Source: Glaciimonas immobilis
GTDB taxonomy: Bacteria > Pseudomonadota > Gammaproteobacteria > Burkholderiales > Burkholderiaceae_D
Assembly (NCBI RefSeq): GCF_011947285.1
Contig: NZ_JAAOZT010000006.1
Span: forward strand, 434,001 to 498,000
Direction of reading: 5' to 3'
Length of the DNA stretch: 64,000 nt
The stretch's first letter is position 1; each line of letters opens with the position of its first letter. The notes under the pieces were generated by a model. It did no database searches, was not told where the DNA came from, and saw only the letters and a program-made list of their open reading frames with translations. The translations under genes were made by a program, and so were the position numbers. Shown here in pieces: positions 1 to 8,838 of this stretch.

Positions 1-1
1 T

Positions 2-1033
2 GCCTTGCGCGAAGTGGTCACGGGCCAGGCCGATACAGGTAGCGGACCGCTGCTGGGGGCAACGGCAGGTACAAATAAAGCCTTGCAGCTCGATGCCGTT
101 ATGGGCTTGCTTAACGACCAGTACACATTGCTGGTTATAGCCGACAATGCACTAACTAAAAATGTCGTACCCCAAGTCTCGGATATCGGCACTAAATTGG
201 AAGCGGAATCAGAGCGCTTGCCGGCACCGTTTCGTGCCGTATTATCAGGTATCGCGGGACACGCTACTGAAAAGGTCGGGCGGGGTATTAAACGGTTGCA
301 GATTGAAGAATTGAAGGCGGCTGTGGCGCTATTGTCGACGCAGATAGAAACCAGCGTCAGTCAGGCTTGCCGTGTTGCGATCGAAGGCAAGTACCCGTTT
401 TCGGCGAGCAGTCTAGAAGTCGATATTGATGACTTCAGTCGTATTTTTGCCAACGGAGGACTGATTGATGAGTTCTTCCAAAAAAATCTCGCCCCGTTGG
501 TAGACACTAGCATCAAGCCTTGGCGTTATAAAGTCATTAATGCTGCGATGCCGACCGTGCCGGGTCCGGACCTGATACCTTTTCAGCGCGCTGCTGCGAT
601 TCGCGAGGTATTCTTTCGGGAGCCTGGTGGAAAGCGCCTGTCCTGGAAAATGGACGTGAAAGTGGCTTCTTTGGATCCGCAGATCACGCAGCTTTTGATG
701 GATTTCGACGGGCAGGCATCGGTGTATTCTCATGGTCCGATAGTGCCATTTAGAATAACCTGGCCGGGGCCCCGCGGTGGTGCTACCGCGGAAATTACGG
801 CTAATCCGCGTGTAAGTCCGGAAACATCGTCCGTCGTAACTAATGGGCCATGGGCGTTATTTCGCTTGCTGGGACGCGGTCATATCATTGACACAGCATC
901 GTCCAATCGATTGTCAGTTGAATTCAAATTTGATGGTCGTCGGACGGTACTGGACTTGCAGAGTGGCAGTTTGCCCAATCCCCTGACAGGCGGATTGTTA
1001 AAGAATTTTTATTGTCCTAAAGGTGTTGTATGA
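2..1033 (+). CDS. tssM: Type VI secretion protein TssM (IcmF family), C-terminal part
   Basis: The reading frame is open from the first complete codon at the window edge, so the 5' part lies outside. The visible 343 residues match the C-terminal periplasmic region of TssM/IcmF: a helical stretch, then a beta-rich end with the family pattern around FDGQASVYSHGP and FRITWPGPRGG, followed by WALFRLLGRG. TssM is the inner membrane protein that joins TssJ and TssL in the type VI membrane complex; the part seen here would face the periplasm and contact TssJ. The Walker A and transmembrane parts cannot be seen. The stop overlaps the start of the next gene by four bases (ATGA), which implies translational coupling with tagF. 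Identification is by family pattern from memory, not by search. Confidence 0.88.
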   Translation, partial: ALREVVTGQADTGSGPLLGATAGTNKALQLDAVMGLLNDQYTLLVIADNALTKNVVPQVSDIGTKLEAESERLPAPFRAVLSGIAGHATEKVGRGIKRLQIEELKAAVALLSTQIETSVSQACRVAIEGKYPFSASSLEVDIDDFSRIFANGGLIDEFFQKNLAPLVDTSIKPWRYKVINAAMPTVPGPDLIPFQRAAAIREVFFREPGGKRLSWKMDVKVASLDPQITQLLMDFDGQASVYSHGPIVPFRITWPGPRGGATAEITANPRVSPETSSVVTNGPWALFRLLGRGHIIDTASSNRLSVEFKFDGRRTVLDLQSGSLPNPLTGGLLKNFYCPKGVV

Positions 1034-2310
1034 AGGCTCATTTATTTACAAAGGCGAACGTAGAGCCATTTGCAGCTTGGGGGAAATTACCAACGGCGGA
1101 CGATTTTGTTTGTACTCGCGTTACACCTGAACATATAAAGGATTGGGGGTGTTGGTTTGCCATGCATCCGCTGCCTGCATTTGGCAAGCCTGATGCGACC
1201 AGGCGCATGCCAAGTGCAGGCCCGATTTTGGCCCAAGAATTCGATCGCGCGGTAACCATGGAAGAGATAAAGGTGACAGACGCTACATGTGCGACAGACG
1301 CACAAGACACAGCAGACGCACAAGACACAACGGACGCACTAGACGCAATTACAGTGCCGCGTGTCCACGCGGTAGGTGTCCATCACTTACCATGGAGTTT
1401 TGTACTGCCGCCTGGCGCCTTGCCATTTTCCGGTGACTTTTTCGTGGTGGGAGTGATGACGAATTCTTGCAATAAAATGGGTCATAGTCATCCTTTCGTC
1501 ATCTTTCGCACTGTATCGGAAAAATGGATTATGCAACATTTGGGTGATTCCAGAAATAGTCTGTTTTGGCTGGCCCGGTTATCGGCAAGATACGCGCGGC
1601 CAATGAAGGATACTAATGGCGTTGTGAGCGGCGCAGTGGCCCGGGGCCAGAGCGATTTAGACGCTGGTAGCTGCATCGAATTCACATGTGTTAGTGTGGA
1701 TCGGTCAATTGACGACCATTCCAGCGGATCGAATCGGTTACCGGGAGGCGCCCCAAATTTTGCATTAAAGGATCCTTTACAATCCCCGCAATTCGCATCG
1801 CGATTCTCTCCATTTTTTTCTTCGGTGTTACATTTTCCCTTGCGCTTGCCATGGCGTTTTTCGTTAGCGCTGTCTTTTGAAGCACGCAAGAATTCAAAAC
1901 TACCGGCACCCGAAAGCCCTACATTGAATGCGGAAAAAATTCCTTTATCAACCCCACCGCTAAGCTTGGACGTTCTTTTGGCACGACTTGCCTCAACTAT
2001 TAACCGACCCTGTTGGACTACCCGAATGGGCATGGAGAAAAACAAGGAAGACCCCAAAATCAGCAAGTTATTGCAGGCCATTCTAGATGGAATGGATGTT
2101 TTTGATAACTCAGGTTTGTCACGAAATTACGATCCCGCAGCCGCGTTGCAGGGTGTCGTCAATGCACCCTGGATCAACTGGCCGCTTTGTGCCACGCAGA
2201 ACGGAACTGCATGGTTCTGGCAGCAGGATCAACAAGGACGGTACGTAGGCCAGAATAGAATTGACCTAGAGACGCATGCGGCAATAAAAAAATCCGGTAA
2301 ACCAATATAG
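1030..2310 (+). CDS. tagF: Type VI secretion-associated protein TagF (ImpM family)
   Basis: The N-terminal section carries the TagF signature: AWGKLPTADDFVCTRV followed by a W-rich segment, as in GFYGKLPxxGDFVxRR-type TagF proteins. TagF proteins act as post-translational repressors of type VI secretion in some species. At 426 residues it is longer than many family members. Part of the excess is a low-complexity insert at residues 83-107 built of repeated Thr-Asp-Ala/Gln-Asp-Thr units, encoded by short direct repeats near 1275-1350. The start overlaps the tssM stop (ATGA). The last codons lie inside a hairpin (2286-2323) that looks like the terminator of the convergent ppc gene. No fused phosphatase domain is recognisable in the C-terminal half, which I cannot assign. 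Confidence 0.8.
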   Translation: MKAHLFTKANVEPFAAWGKLPTADDFVCTRVTPEHIKDWGCWFAMHPLPAFGKPDATRRMPSAGPILAQEFDRAVTMEEIKVTDATCATDAQDTADAQDTTDALDAITVPRVHAVGVHHLPWSFVLPPGALPFSGDFFVVGVMTNSCNKMGHSHPFVIFRTVSEKWIMQHLGDSRNSLFWLARLSARYARPMKDTNGVVSGAVARGQSDLDAGSCIEFTCVSVDRSIDDHSSGSNRLPGGAPNFALKDPLQSPQFASRFSPFFSSVLHFPLRLPWRFSLALSFEARKNSKLPAPESPTLNAEKIPLSTPPLSLDVLLARLASTINRPCWTTRMGMEKNKEDPKISKLLQAILDGMDVFDNSGLSRNYDPAAALQGVVNAPWINWPLCATQNGTAWFWQQDQQGRYVGQNRIDLETHAAIKKSGKPI

Positions 2311-2323
2311 TGATTTACCGGAT
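2286..2323 (-). terminator. Intrinsic terminator of ppc, overlapping the tagF 3' end
   Basis: A perfect 10-bp stem (ATCCGGTAAA at 2292-2301 with TTTACCGGAT at 2314-2323) has a 12-base loop. Read on the minus strand the stem is followed at once by seven T residues (2286-2292), the classic Rho-independent layout. On the plus strand only a weak CCTTTGTT tail follows. The tagF stop codon lies in the loop, so the ppc terminator is embedded in the end of the convergent gene. Confidence 0.8.
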
Positions 2324-2371
2324 CCTTTGTTATTGCTGTCTGACGCTATTTGCCTAGCGGTAATCCTTACA

Positions 2372-5254
2372 TCAGCCAGTATTTCGCAAACCCGCCGCGA
2401 TCCCGTTGATACTTAAGTGTATCCCCCGTTTGACCCGCTCCTCGGTGGTTTTCCCCGCTGCGGTGACACTGCGGTGGCGTTTAATCAGTTCGACCTGCAA
2501 ATGGTTCAGCGGATCCAGATAGGCGAAGCGGTTTTTTATCGAACGTCCTAACAGAGGATTATTTGCCAGGCGTTCCTTTGTACCGGTGATTGATGACAGC
2601 AAGTTACTGGTTAGTTCGTGTTCTTGCGCAATTCGTTTAAAAATACTATTACGCAATTTTCGGTCAGTTACCAGCGCAGCATAACGTGAGGCAACCGCAA
2701 GGTCAGTTTTTGATAACACCATGTCCATATTCGACAGTAAGGTCGCAAAGAATGGCCATTCCTTATACATGGTTCGCAGCAAGCTGATTTTTTGCGCTTT
2801 GGTCTTCGTATCCGATTCAATGAGCCATTCTGATAGCGCACTTCCAAAACCGTACCAACCCGGGAGCAGTAACCGGCATTGGCCCCATGAAAAGCCCCAC
2901 GGAATTGCACGCAAATCTTCGATCCGGCGTGTTGACTTGCGCGATGCTGGCCGGGAACCAATATTCAACTCAGCGATTTCTGCAATCGGGGTGGCTTCAA
3001 AGAAGTAATCGGTAAAGCCTGGCGTTTCGTATACCAAATTGCGGTAGGCCTGGTAAGCGCGTTCAGACAGGCCGTCCATCAGTTGCTCAAATTCGCTGAG
3101 CTTTTTAGCCTCTTTGCCGATTGCTGTGTTGGGCATCAGACTGGCTTCCAATGTCGCTGCAACCAGGGTTTCCAAATTACGGCGTCCGATCTCAGGATTT
3201 GAGAATTTGGACGCAATAATTTCGCCTTGTTCTGTTAGCCGAATCTGGCCGTTAACGGTGCCCGGTGGTTGCGCAAGAATCGCCTCATAACTCGGACCGC
3301 CGCCGCGACCGACTGTGCCGCCCCGTCCGTGGAACAAACGTAGTTTGACGCCGGCGGTATTAAACACCCGGACCAGTTCTATCTCAGCTTTGTAAAGCTC
3401 CCAGTTAGAGGTTAGAAACCCGCCGTCTTTGTTAGAGTCAGAATATCCGAGCATGACTTCTTGCAAGCGGCCCTGTTCTACGATCAGACGCGCCACAGGC
3501 GGCAATGCCATCCACTGCTGCATGATTTCAGCGGCGGCACGCAGGTCAGGAATGGTTTCAAACAGTGGAATCACCATCAACTCCAGTTCGCTGTTGGTGA
3601 CCGCCTTGACTTTGCTACCGTCGTCATCAAGTTGTGCACGTAACAAACCGGTTTCCTGTTGCAGCATCATCACTTCTAGCAAGTCGGATACGGTCTCCGT
3701 GTGCGAGATGATGTAATTCCGAATTGCGCGTGAACCGTAACGTTGGCGAATTTCGCGTGCCATGCGGAGGATACTGAGTTCTGAGGTGGTCTCGTCAGAG
3801 TAGTCAACATATTGCGAAAACAATGGTCGCGGATTACGCAGTTCAGTTAAGAGAAGCGCGATTTTTTTATCTTCGCTCAGTTTGTTGTAGTTCGGCTCTA
3901 CGTTAGAACGGGAAAATAATTCCGTCAACACGCGCTCATGGACATCGGAACTTTGACGCATATCGAGCGATGCAAGGTGGAAGCCAAAGATCTGGCTTGC
4001 GCGCTTGAGCGTCGAGAGACGCGGCTTAACGAGTGCACCACCATGATTGGCAATGAGCGAATCTTCGATGATTTGGAGCTCTTGCGTAAATTCTGCAGCC
4101 GTGACGTAATGTGCGGCAGGACCGACTTCATTACGCAGGATGTTGGTTGCGCCAAGATCGCGGGCAGTGGCAGCCAGTCGCGCATAAATGCCGATAAGGA
4201 CGCGGCGGTAAGGCTCGTCTGAGCGATGGTCGGAGAGATCCGGAGAATCGGCGGCAAGCGCCTCCAGCTCTGGATTAACGCTTACCATGAGCGTTGATAC
4301 CGAAAGTTCTGCGCCCAGCGCGTGGACTTCATCCAGATAGAAGTCCAGTATGGTGGTCGATTGCCGTTGCAGTGCATGCTGCATTGTGCCTGCGTTAACG
4401 TTGGGATTGCCATCGCGATCCCCGCCTATCCAGCTTCCCATTTGTACGAAAGGGGATAATGGCGCAACGCTGCCGGTCTGGCGGGCACGTGTCGGAAACT
4501 GGATGGCGATTTCTGATTCAATATCGTCGTATAGCGCTGGCAATTCGCGCAAAAAGGTGATGCGATGATACGACAGCGCATTTTCGATCTCGTCCGCAAC
4601 CGTCAATTTTGTATAGCGCAGCATGCGGGTTTGCCATAATGTCGCGATGCGGCCACGTAATAATTCGGTATTGTCGCGCAGCTCTTTTTGGGTATGCGGC
4701 TGATCGCGCTCGGCCAATAAACGGGCAATTTCTCGCTCGGCATCCAAAATACTTTTACGTTGAACTTCGGTAGGGTGGGCAGTCAGTACAGGTGAAATGA
4801 GTGCATCTTTGAGAAAGTGGCGTACCGTCGCGCCCGAGACGCCGGCATCATCCAGTTTGGTGAGCGCGTAGGCTACGCTACCCGGCTGCGCAGCCGATCC
4901 CGCGAGCAGGTCCGCACGACGACGACGATTGTGATGCTGGTCTTCGGCGATATTGGCAAGGTGCGAGAAATATGAAAAGGCACGCACGACTGAGTTAGTC
5001 TGGTCGCGGGTTAATTTTTTCAGTAATTTGTCGAGCTCGGCTCCAGCTTGCTGGTCCGACTCACGGCGAAAACGCACTGCGGTCTGGCGGATAGTTTCGA
5101 CTACGTCGAAGACTGCATCGCCTTCCTGATCACGTAAGACGTCGCCTAGCAGGCGCCCGAGCAGGCGAATGTCTTCTTTTAATGGTGCGTCTTTATTAGG
5201 AACAGAACTCTTTGCGCGAACGGGAGACGCGGATGGTGTTAGTTGTTTTGCCAT
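2372..5254 (-). CDS. ppc: Phosphoenolpyruvate carboxylase
   Basis: Catalyses PEP plus bicarbonate to oxaloacetate and phosphate, an anaplerotic step in the cytoplasm. The family motifs are all visible: VLTAHPTEVQRKS with the catalytic His, GSWIGGDRDGNPNV, the glycine-rich FHGRGGTVGRGGGPS loop, the LPGWYGFG segment and the conserved C-terminal NTG. The frame is open upstream to a GTG at 5347, but the first ATG, giving MAKQLTPSA at 5254, is a better start; from there the protein has 960 residues, somewhat longer than the E. coli enzyme because of a polar N-terminal extension before the first helix. It is divergent from hemC across about 360 bp, a gene order familiar in Burkholderiales, and ends at an intrinsic terminator. 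Confidence 0.96.
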   Translation of the reverse strand: MAKQLTPSASPVRAKSSVPNKDAPLKEDIRLLGRLLGDVLRDQEGDAVFDVVETIRQTAVRFRRESDQQAGAELDKLLKKLTRDQTNSVVRAFSYFSHLANIAEDQHHNRRRRADLLAGSAAQPGSVAYALTKLDDAGVSGATVRHFLKDALISPVLTAHPTEVQRKSILDAEREIARLLAERDQPHTQKELRDNTELLRGRIATLWQTRMLRYTKLTVADEIENALSYHRITFLRELPALYDDIESEIAIQFPTRARQTGSVAPLSPFVQMGSWIGGDRDGNPNVNAGTMQHALQRQSTTILDFYLDEVHALGAELSVSTLMVSVNPELEALAADSPDLSDHRSDEPYRRVLIGIYARLAATARDLGATNILRNEVGPAAHYVTAAEFTQELQIIEDSLIANHGGALVKPRLSTLKRASQIFGFHLASLDMRQSSDVHERVLTELFSRSNVEPNYNKLSEDKKIALLLTELRNPRPLFSQYVDYSDETTSELSILRMAREIRQRYGSRAIRNYIISHTETVSDLLEVMMLQQETGLLRAQLDDDGSKVKAVTNSELELMVIPLFETIPDLRAAAEIMQQWMALPPVARLIVEQGRLQEVMLGYSDSNKDGGFLTSNWELYKAEIELVRVFNTAGVKLRLFHGRGGTVGRGGGPSYEAILAQPPGTVNGQIRLTEQGEIIASKFSNPEIGRRNLETLVAATLEASLMPNTAIGKEAKKLSEFEQLMDGLSERAYQAYRNLVYETPGFTDYFFEATPIAEIAELNIGSRPASRKSTRRIEDLRAIPWGFSWGQCRLLLPGWYGFGSALSEWLIESDTKTKAQKISLLRTMYKEWPFFATLLSNMDMVLSKTDLAVASRYAALVTDRKLRNSIFKRIAQEHELTSNLLSSITGTKERLANNPLLGRSIKNRFAYLDPLNHLQVELIKRHRSVTAAGKTTEERVKRGIHLSINGIAAGLRNTG

Positions 5255-5615
5255 GGTGGACGGGCTGTCTGCTTTTCTGAATGAAATATAGATAGAAATT
5301 GGCCGACGATAACTTGTCGGCCCGATTACAACCAAAGGCCTGAACACTAACTCAAAAAATGATTGAATCGCGATTCAAACGACGATACTGCGGCGCTAAA
5401 AAACATTTGCCGACCTTTTTTAGGCCTCTTTAACACTGACATGATCGCAGTTAATCGACCGCTTAAGGGCAAAATCATGCTATTGATTACGTTTGCCTAG
5501 AATGCTAACCGGGCAGCATGCTAGAATTTAACCTAACAACGCGCGCCCGGCTGAGCAATAAAGTTAATTTTCCGGACGTTGCGGAAGTAAGTGAATTCGT
5601 GCGCTATGATAAAAC
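5255..5615. other. Divergent ppc/hemC intergenic region
   Basis: About 360 bp that must hold both divergent promoters. No hairpin, repeat or operator stands out. The best sigma-70-like pair I can see for hemC has poor spacing or a poor -10, so I do not assign one. Confidence 0.5.
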
Positions 5616-6584
5616 GTGAAAGAAATCGTGTTGAAAATATCTCTCCCCTCCAAGTTAGTAATTGCATCGCGCGAAAGCCGTCTGGCCATGTGGCAGGCCG
5701 AACACGTCCGTGACAGATTAGCTGAATTATATCCTCAGTGCGTCATTGAAATTCTCGGAATGACAACACGCGGAGACCAGATTCTTGACCGTACCTTGTC
5801 CAAGGTAGGCGGCAAGGGCCTGTTCGTTAAAGAATTAGAAGTAGCGATGGAGGAGGGGCGTGCTGACTTGGCGGTGCATTCCCTCAAGGATATGCCGATG
5901 GAGTTGCCAGCAGGCTTCACGCTCGCTGCCGTGTTGGAGCGGGAAGATCCGCGTGATGCCTTTGTCTCCAATGACTACGCTTCGATTGAGGCGCTACCGC
6001 CGGGCGCGATCGTGGGCACCAGCAGTTTGCGTCGTCAGGCCTTAATTGCAGCCCGCTTCCCGCATTTGATCATTAAGCCTTTGCGCGGTAATCTAGATAC
6101 CCGGCTGGGCAAGCTCGATAACGGCGAGTATGCGGCGATTATCCTCGCGGCAGCAGGTTTGAAGCGGCTAGGTATGGCCGCACGAATCAAAGTAGTAATC
6201 GAACCCGAGCACAGTCTGCCTGCGCCGGGGCAGGGGGCCATGGCGATCGAAATTTGCGAAGGTCGCGTGGATCTGCTTGCAGCGCTGGCTCCGTTAAATC
6301 ATTTATCAACTGCGCAGGCGGTGACGGCCGAACGTACGTTGTCACGGGCTTTTGGTGGCAGTTGTCAGGTTCCACTGGCGGCATTTGCTACTATCGAAGG
6401 TGGCAATATGCGCTTGCGCGCGATGATCGGCACTCCGGACGGACTGCGCACTGCGACCGCAGATATTACCGGTGCTGCGAACGCTCCGGAAGCGCTGGGT
6501 CAGAAAATTGCGGCAGCACTGGCACAACAGGGTGCGGCTGCGATCCTGGCAGCGTGCAAAGAGGATTTGGCAGAGGGCACCTAA
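5616..6584 (+). CDS. hemC: Hydroxymethylbilane synthase (porphobilinogen deaminase)
   Basis: Polymerises four porphobilinogen molecules to hydroxymethylbilane in haem synthesis. Visible motifs are the N-terminal [15 protein letters not shown], the TRGD loop (MTTRGDQIL), the HSLKDMP motif, GTSSLRRQA, the RGNLDTRL loop, and [10 protein letters not shown], whose Cys carries the dipyrromethane cofactor. At 322 residues it is of normal length. The start is GTG at 5616; a TTG lies in frame a few codons downstream. The gene begins the cluster hemC-hemD-hemX-hemY. Unusually for this set, about 250 bp separate it from hemD, and that gap contains a tandem duplication (6625-6656). Confidence 0.96.
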   Translation: MKEIVLKISLPSKLVIASRESRLAMWQAEHVRDRLAELYPQCVIEILGMTTRGDQILDRTLSKVGGKGLFVKELEVAMEEGRADLAVHSLKDMPMELPAGFTLAAVLEREDPRDAFVSNDYASIEALPPGAIVGTSSLRRQALIAARFPHLIIKPLRGNLDTRLGKLDNGEYAAIILAAAGLKRLGMAARIKVVIEPEHSLPAPGQGAMAIEICEGRVDLLAALAPLNHLSTAQAVTAERTLSRAFGGSCQVPLAAFATIEGGNMRLRAMIGTPDGLRTATADITGAANAPEALGQKIAAALAQQGAAAILAACKEDLAEGT

Positions 6585-6624
6585 AACAGACGAGGCGCTT
6601 CAGGCAGCTAAGGTATTTGCCTTA

Positions 6625-6656
6625 CTTAAAAGGGACGATGCTTAAAAGGGACGATG
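6625..6656. repeat. 16-bp perfect tandem duplication in the hemC-hemD gap
   Basis: CTTAAAAGGGACGATG occurs twice in a row (6625-6640 and 6641-6656). It lies in the noncoding spacer between hemC and hemD. No promoter or hairpin role is evident, and it may be a replication slippage product. Confidence 0.85.
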
Positions 6657-6837
6657 CGCTCCGGCGGTCGGCGTTGCAGGTTGACGGAGGCTAGAACGTC
6701 GGGCAGGTTAGGTGGCGCGATGACATGTATTTGGGCCTTGCTAAGAGCTTGGATAAGTTTGATTAAGGACGACTCAGAAGTGCGAAACAAGCCCAAATAA
6801 AAGCGCAAAACCGAAGCACAAATCAGGAGAAGGCGAC

Positions 6838-7626
6838 ATGAACAAGCTGCGACCGATCATCATCACCCGGCCGCTGGCGCAAGCAGCGGTGCTGGCGGAA
6901 AAAGTTTCCGCTCGCGGGGGCGAGCCAGTTATTTTTCCCTTGCTGGATATTTTGCCACTTGCCGATACCGCTGAGTTGCAAGCAACGCTGGCGCAATTGA
7001 ACCGGTTTGCCTTAGTAACCTTTGTAAGTCCGAACGCGATTGATGCGGCGTTCCACTATATTACGCAATGGCCATCCGCGGTTGCGATCGGGATTGTCGG
7101 TGAAGGAAGCCGTGTAGCACTTCAGCGACACGGTGTGTCATCTGACAATGCGACGATTTTTAGTCCCCCCGATGCAGCAAAAACGGATTCAGAGGGATTG
7201 TTACAGGCGCTCGATTTACCTGCCTTATCCGGCCGGCGGGTACTGATTGTCCGTGGTGAAAGCGGGCGCGAACTGTTGGCCGACAGTTTGCGCGACGCCG
7301 GGGTGGACGTGTGGTCGTTGGCCGCCTATCGACGCTTGCCACCGACCTTAACGCCAGCTGTGGCTGCCCGTTTGCAAGAACTGATGAATTCTCAAAATGA
7401 CTGGATCATTACCAGTTCGGAAGCCTTGAAAATATTAATACAGATGGTACAGGCGTTGGATAACACAGCCGGAAACGGTACGGGTGTTGTAAAAATCCAA
7501 CAGAAAAATTTACTCGTTCCTCACGCCCGCATTGCCGATACTGCACACGCACTTGGATTTACTGCAGTTACATTAACAGGCTCAGGGGACGAACGACTAC
7601 TCGACGCGTTACAATTCCAGCTATGA
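6838..7626 (+). CDS. hemD: Uroporphyrinogen-III synthase
   Basis: Cyclises hydroxymethylbilane to uroporphyrinogen III with inversion of ring D. The family is poorly conserved; the assignment rests on the two-lobed pattern: IIITRPLAQA at the start with FPLLDI, VTFVSPNAIDAAF, a central hinge (VLIVRGESGRELLADSLRDAGV, AAYRR), and WIITSSEALKIL, with the conserved position between hemC and hemX. The 262-residue length is normal. The ATG at 6838 follows a good ribosome binding site (AGGAGAAGG). Its stop overlaps the hemX start by four bases (ATGA). Confidence 0.93.
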   Translation: MNKLRPIIITRPLAQAAVLAEKVSARGGEPVIFPLLDILPLADTAELQATLAQLNRFALVTFVSPNAIDAAFHYITQWPSAVAIGIVGEGSRVALQRHGVSSDNATIFSPPDAAKTDSEGLLQALDLPALSGRRVLIVRGESGRELLADSLRDAGVDVWSLAAYRRLPPTLTPAVAARLQELMNSQNDWIITSSEALKILIQMVQALDNTAGNGTGVVKIQQKNLLVPHARIADTAHALGFTAVTLTGSGDERLLDALQFQL

Positions 7627-8834
7627 ATGAACCGCAATCAACCCCCGCCTCGCACCAGTCCTCTGGTCCCACTGCTAACCTGCCGCCGCCAATTACTCCG
7701 GTACTGCAGCCATACGCTATGAATAACGGCAAAGGTGCCGGTAACCAGTTACGCATGGTTTATGTATTGTTGTTAATACTCGCAGTCTTATTAAGCGTAT
7801 TTTGGTGGAGTTCTCACAATGAGAACGTCAAGTTACGCAGCGAAATTGCGCATCGCCTGCAACAAGGGGACACCAGCAATAGTGATACCAGATCAGCGGT
7901 GAAATCGGTTCAGGATGGTACCAAAGAGTTGCAAGCCAAGGTAGCCGTACTTGAGAACAAACAAGTCGAAGCCCAAAGTCAGCAGTTGGCTTTGGAGCAG
8001 TTATATCAGGATTTATCTAAAAACGGTGACGATTGGGCGCTCTCGGAAGTCGAAGATGTCTTGTCTACCGCCAGCCAGCAGTTGCAGCTAGCCGGTAATG
8101 TACCGGGTGCACTGATTGCCCTTGAAAATGCGGATAAAAACCTGGCACGCTCGGACAAACCACAGTTTCTCGTCATTCGCAGCGCTATTGCGCACGATAT
8201 AGACAGACTGAAGGCGCTCCCGACACTTGATACAACCGGTATCGCGGTGCGTCTCGATAGCTTGATCAGTCAAATAGATGATCTTCCGCTACTGTCTGAC
8301 GTCCAGTCACAAGCGGCGGCTAGTCAGGCGGCCAGCCAGCCGGCTATTGCGCCAGTCACCGCGTCGACCAAGACAGCCAAAGAGACTAACAGTAATTTGA
8401 ATGCCAAAAGCGCGTCCAGTCAAGTTGTTGCGGTTAATGATCAGACCCCAAGCGACTGGACTGTCGCAATAAAAAACCTTTGGAAAAGTTGGACTACAGA
8501 AATGTGGACTGAGGTCAGCCAGTTGATACGGATACGTACTATTAACTCCCCCGATGCGTTTTTACTGTCGCCGACGCAGGCCTATTACGCCCGTGAAAAT
8601 CTCAAATTGCGCTTGTTGAATGCGCGTCTGGGTCTATTGTCGCGAAATGAATCGGCTTTTCGCAGTGATTTGATCGCGGCACAGGACACCATTACCAAGT
8701 ATTTTGACACCCGCGCCAAACAGACACAGACCGCACAAGCGCTATTGAAGCAAATACAAGGTAACAATCTGTCCATCAGTATGCCTGCACTGGACAGTCT
8801 GGCTGCAATCCGTACCTACAAAAACAAGCGATAG
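7623..8834 (+). CDS. hemX: HemX family membrane protein (uroporphyrinogen C-methyltransferase-related)
   Basis: A 403-residue protein with a proline-rich cytoplasmic tail, a single transmembrane segment at about residues 43-65 (MVYVLLLILAVLLSVFWWSS), then a coiled-coil-like periplasmic domain and a helical C-terminal part with LYQDLSKNGDDWALSEVEDVL and a YYARENLKLRLLNARLGLLSR pattern typical of HemX. The family sits in hem operons; despite the database name no SAM-binding motif is present, and its molecular role in haem synthesis is unsettled. It overlaps hemD (ATGA) and is four bases from hemY, so all are probably one transcript. Confidence 0.9.
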   Translation: MNEPQSTPASHQSSGPTANLPPPITPVLQPYAMNNGKGAGNQLRMVYVLLLILAVLLSVFWWSSHNENVKLRSEIAHRLQQGDTSNSDTRSAVKSVQDGTKELQAKVAVLENKQVEAQSQQLALEQLYQDLSKNGDDWALSEVEDVLSTASQQLQLAGNVPGALIALENADKNLARSDKPQFLVIRSAIAHDIDRLKALPTLDTTGIAVRLDSLISQIDDLPLLSDVQSQAAASQAASQPAIAPVTASTKTAKETNSNLNAKSASSQVVAVNDQTPSDWTVAIKNLWKSWTTEMWTEVSQLIRIRTINSPDAFLLSPTQAYYARENLKLRLLNARLGLLSRNESAFRSDLIAAQDTITKYFDTRAKQTQTAQALLKQIQGNNLSISMPALDSLAAIRTYKNKR

Positions 8835-8838
8835 GTTT

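Noticed and set aside
1488-2081. 197-codon minus-strand frame inside tagF
   Set aside because: It lacks a start signal and recognisable domains, and tagF is supported by family pattern and overlap with tssM.
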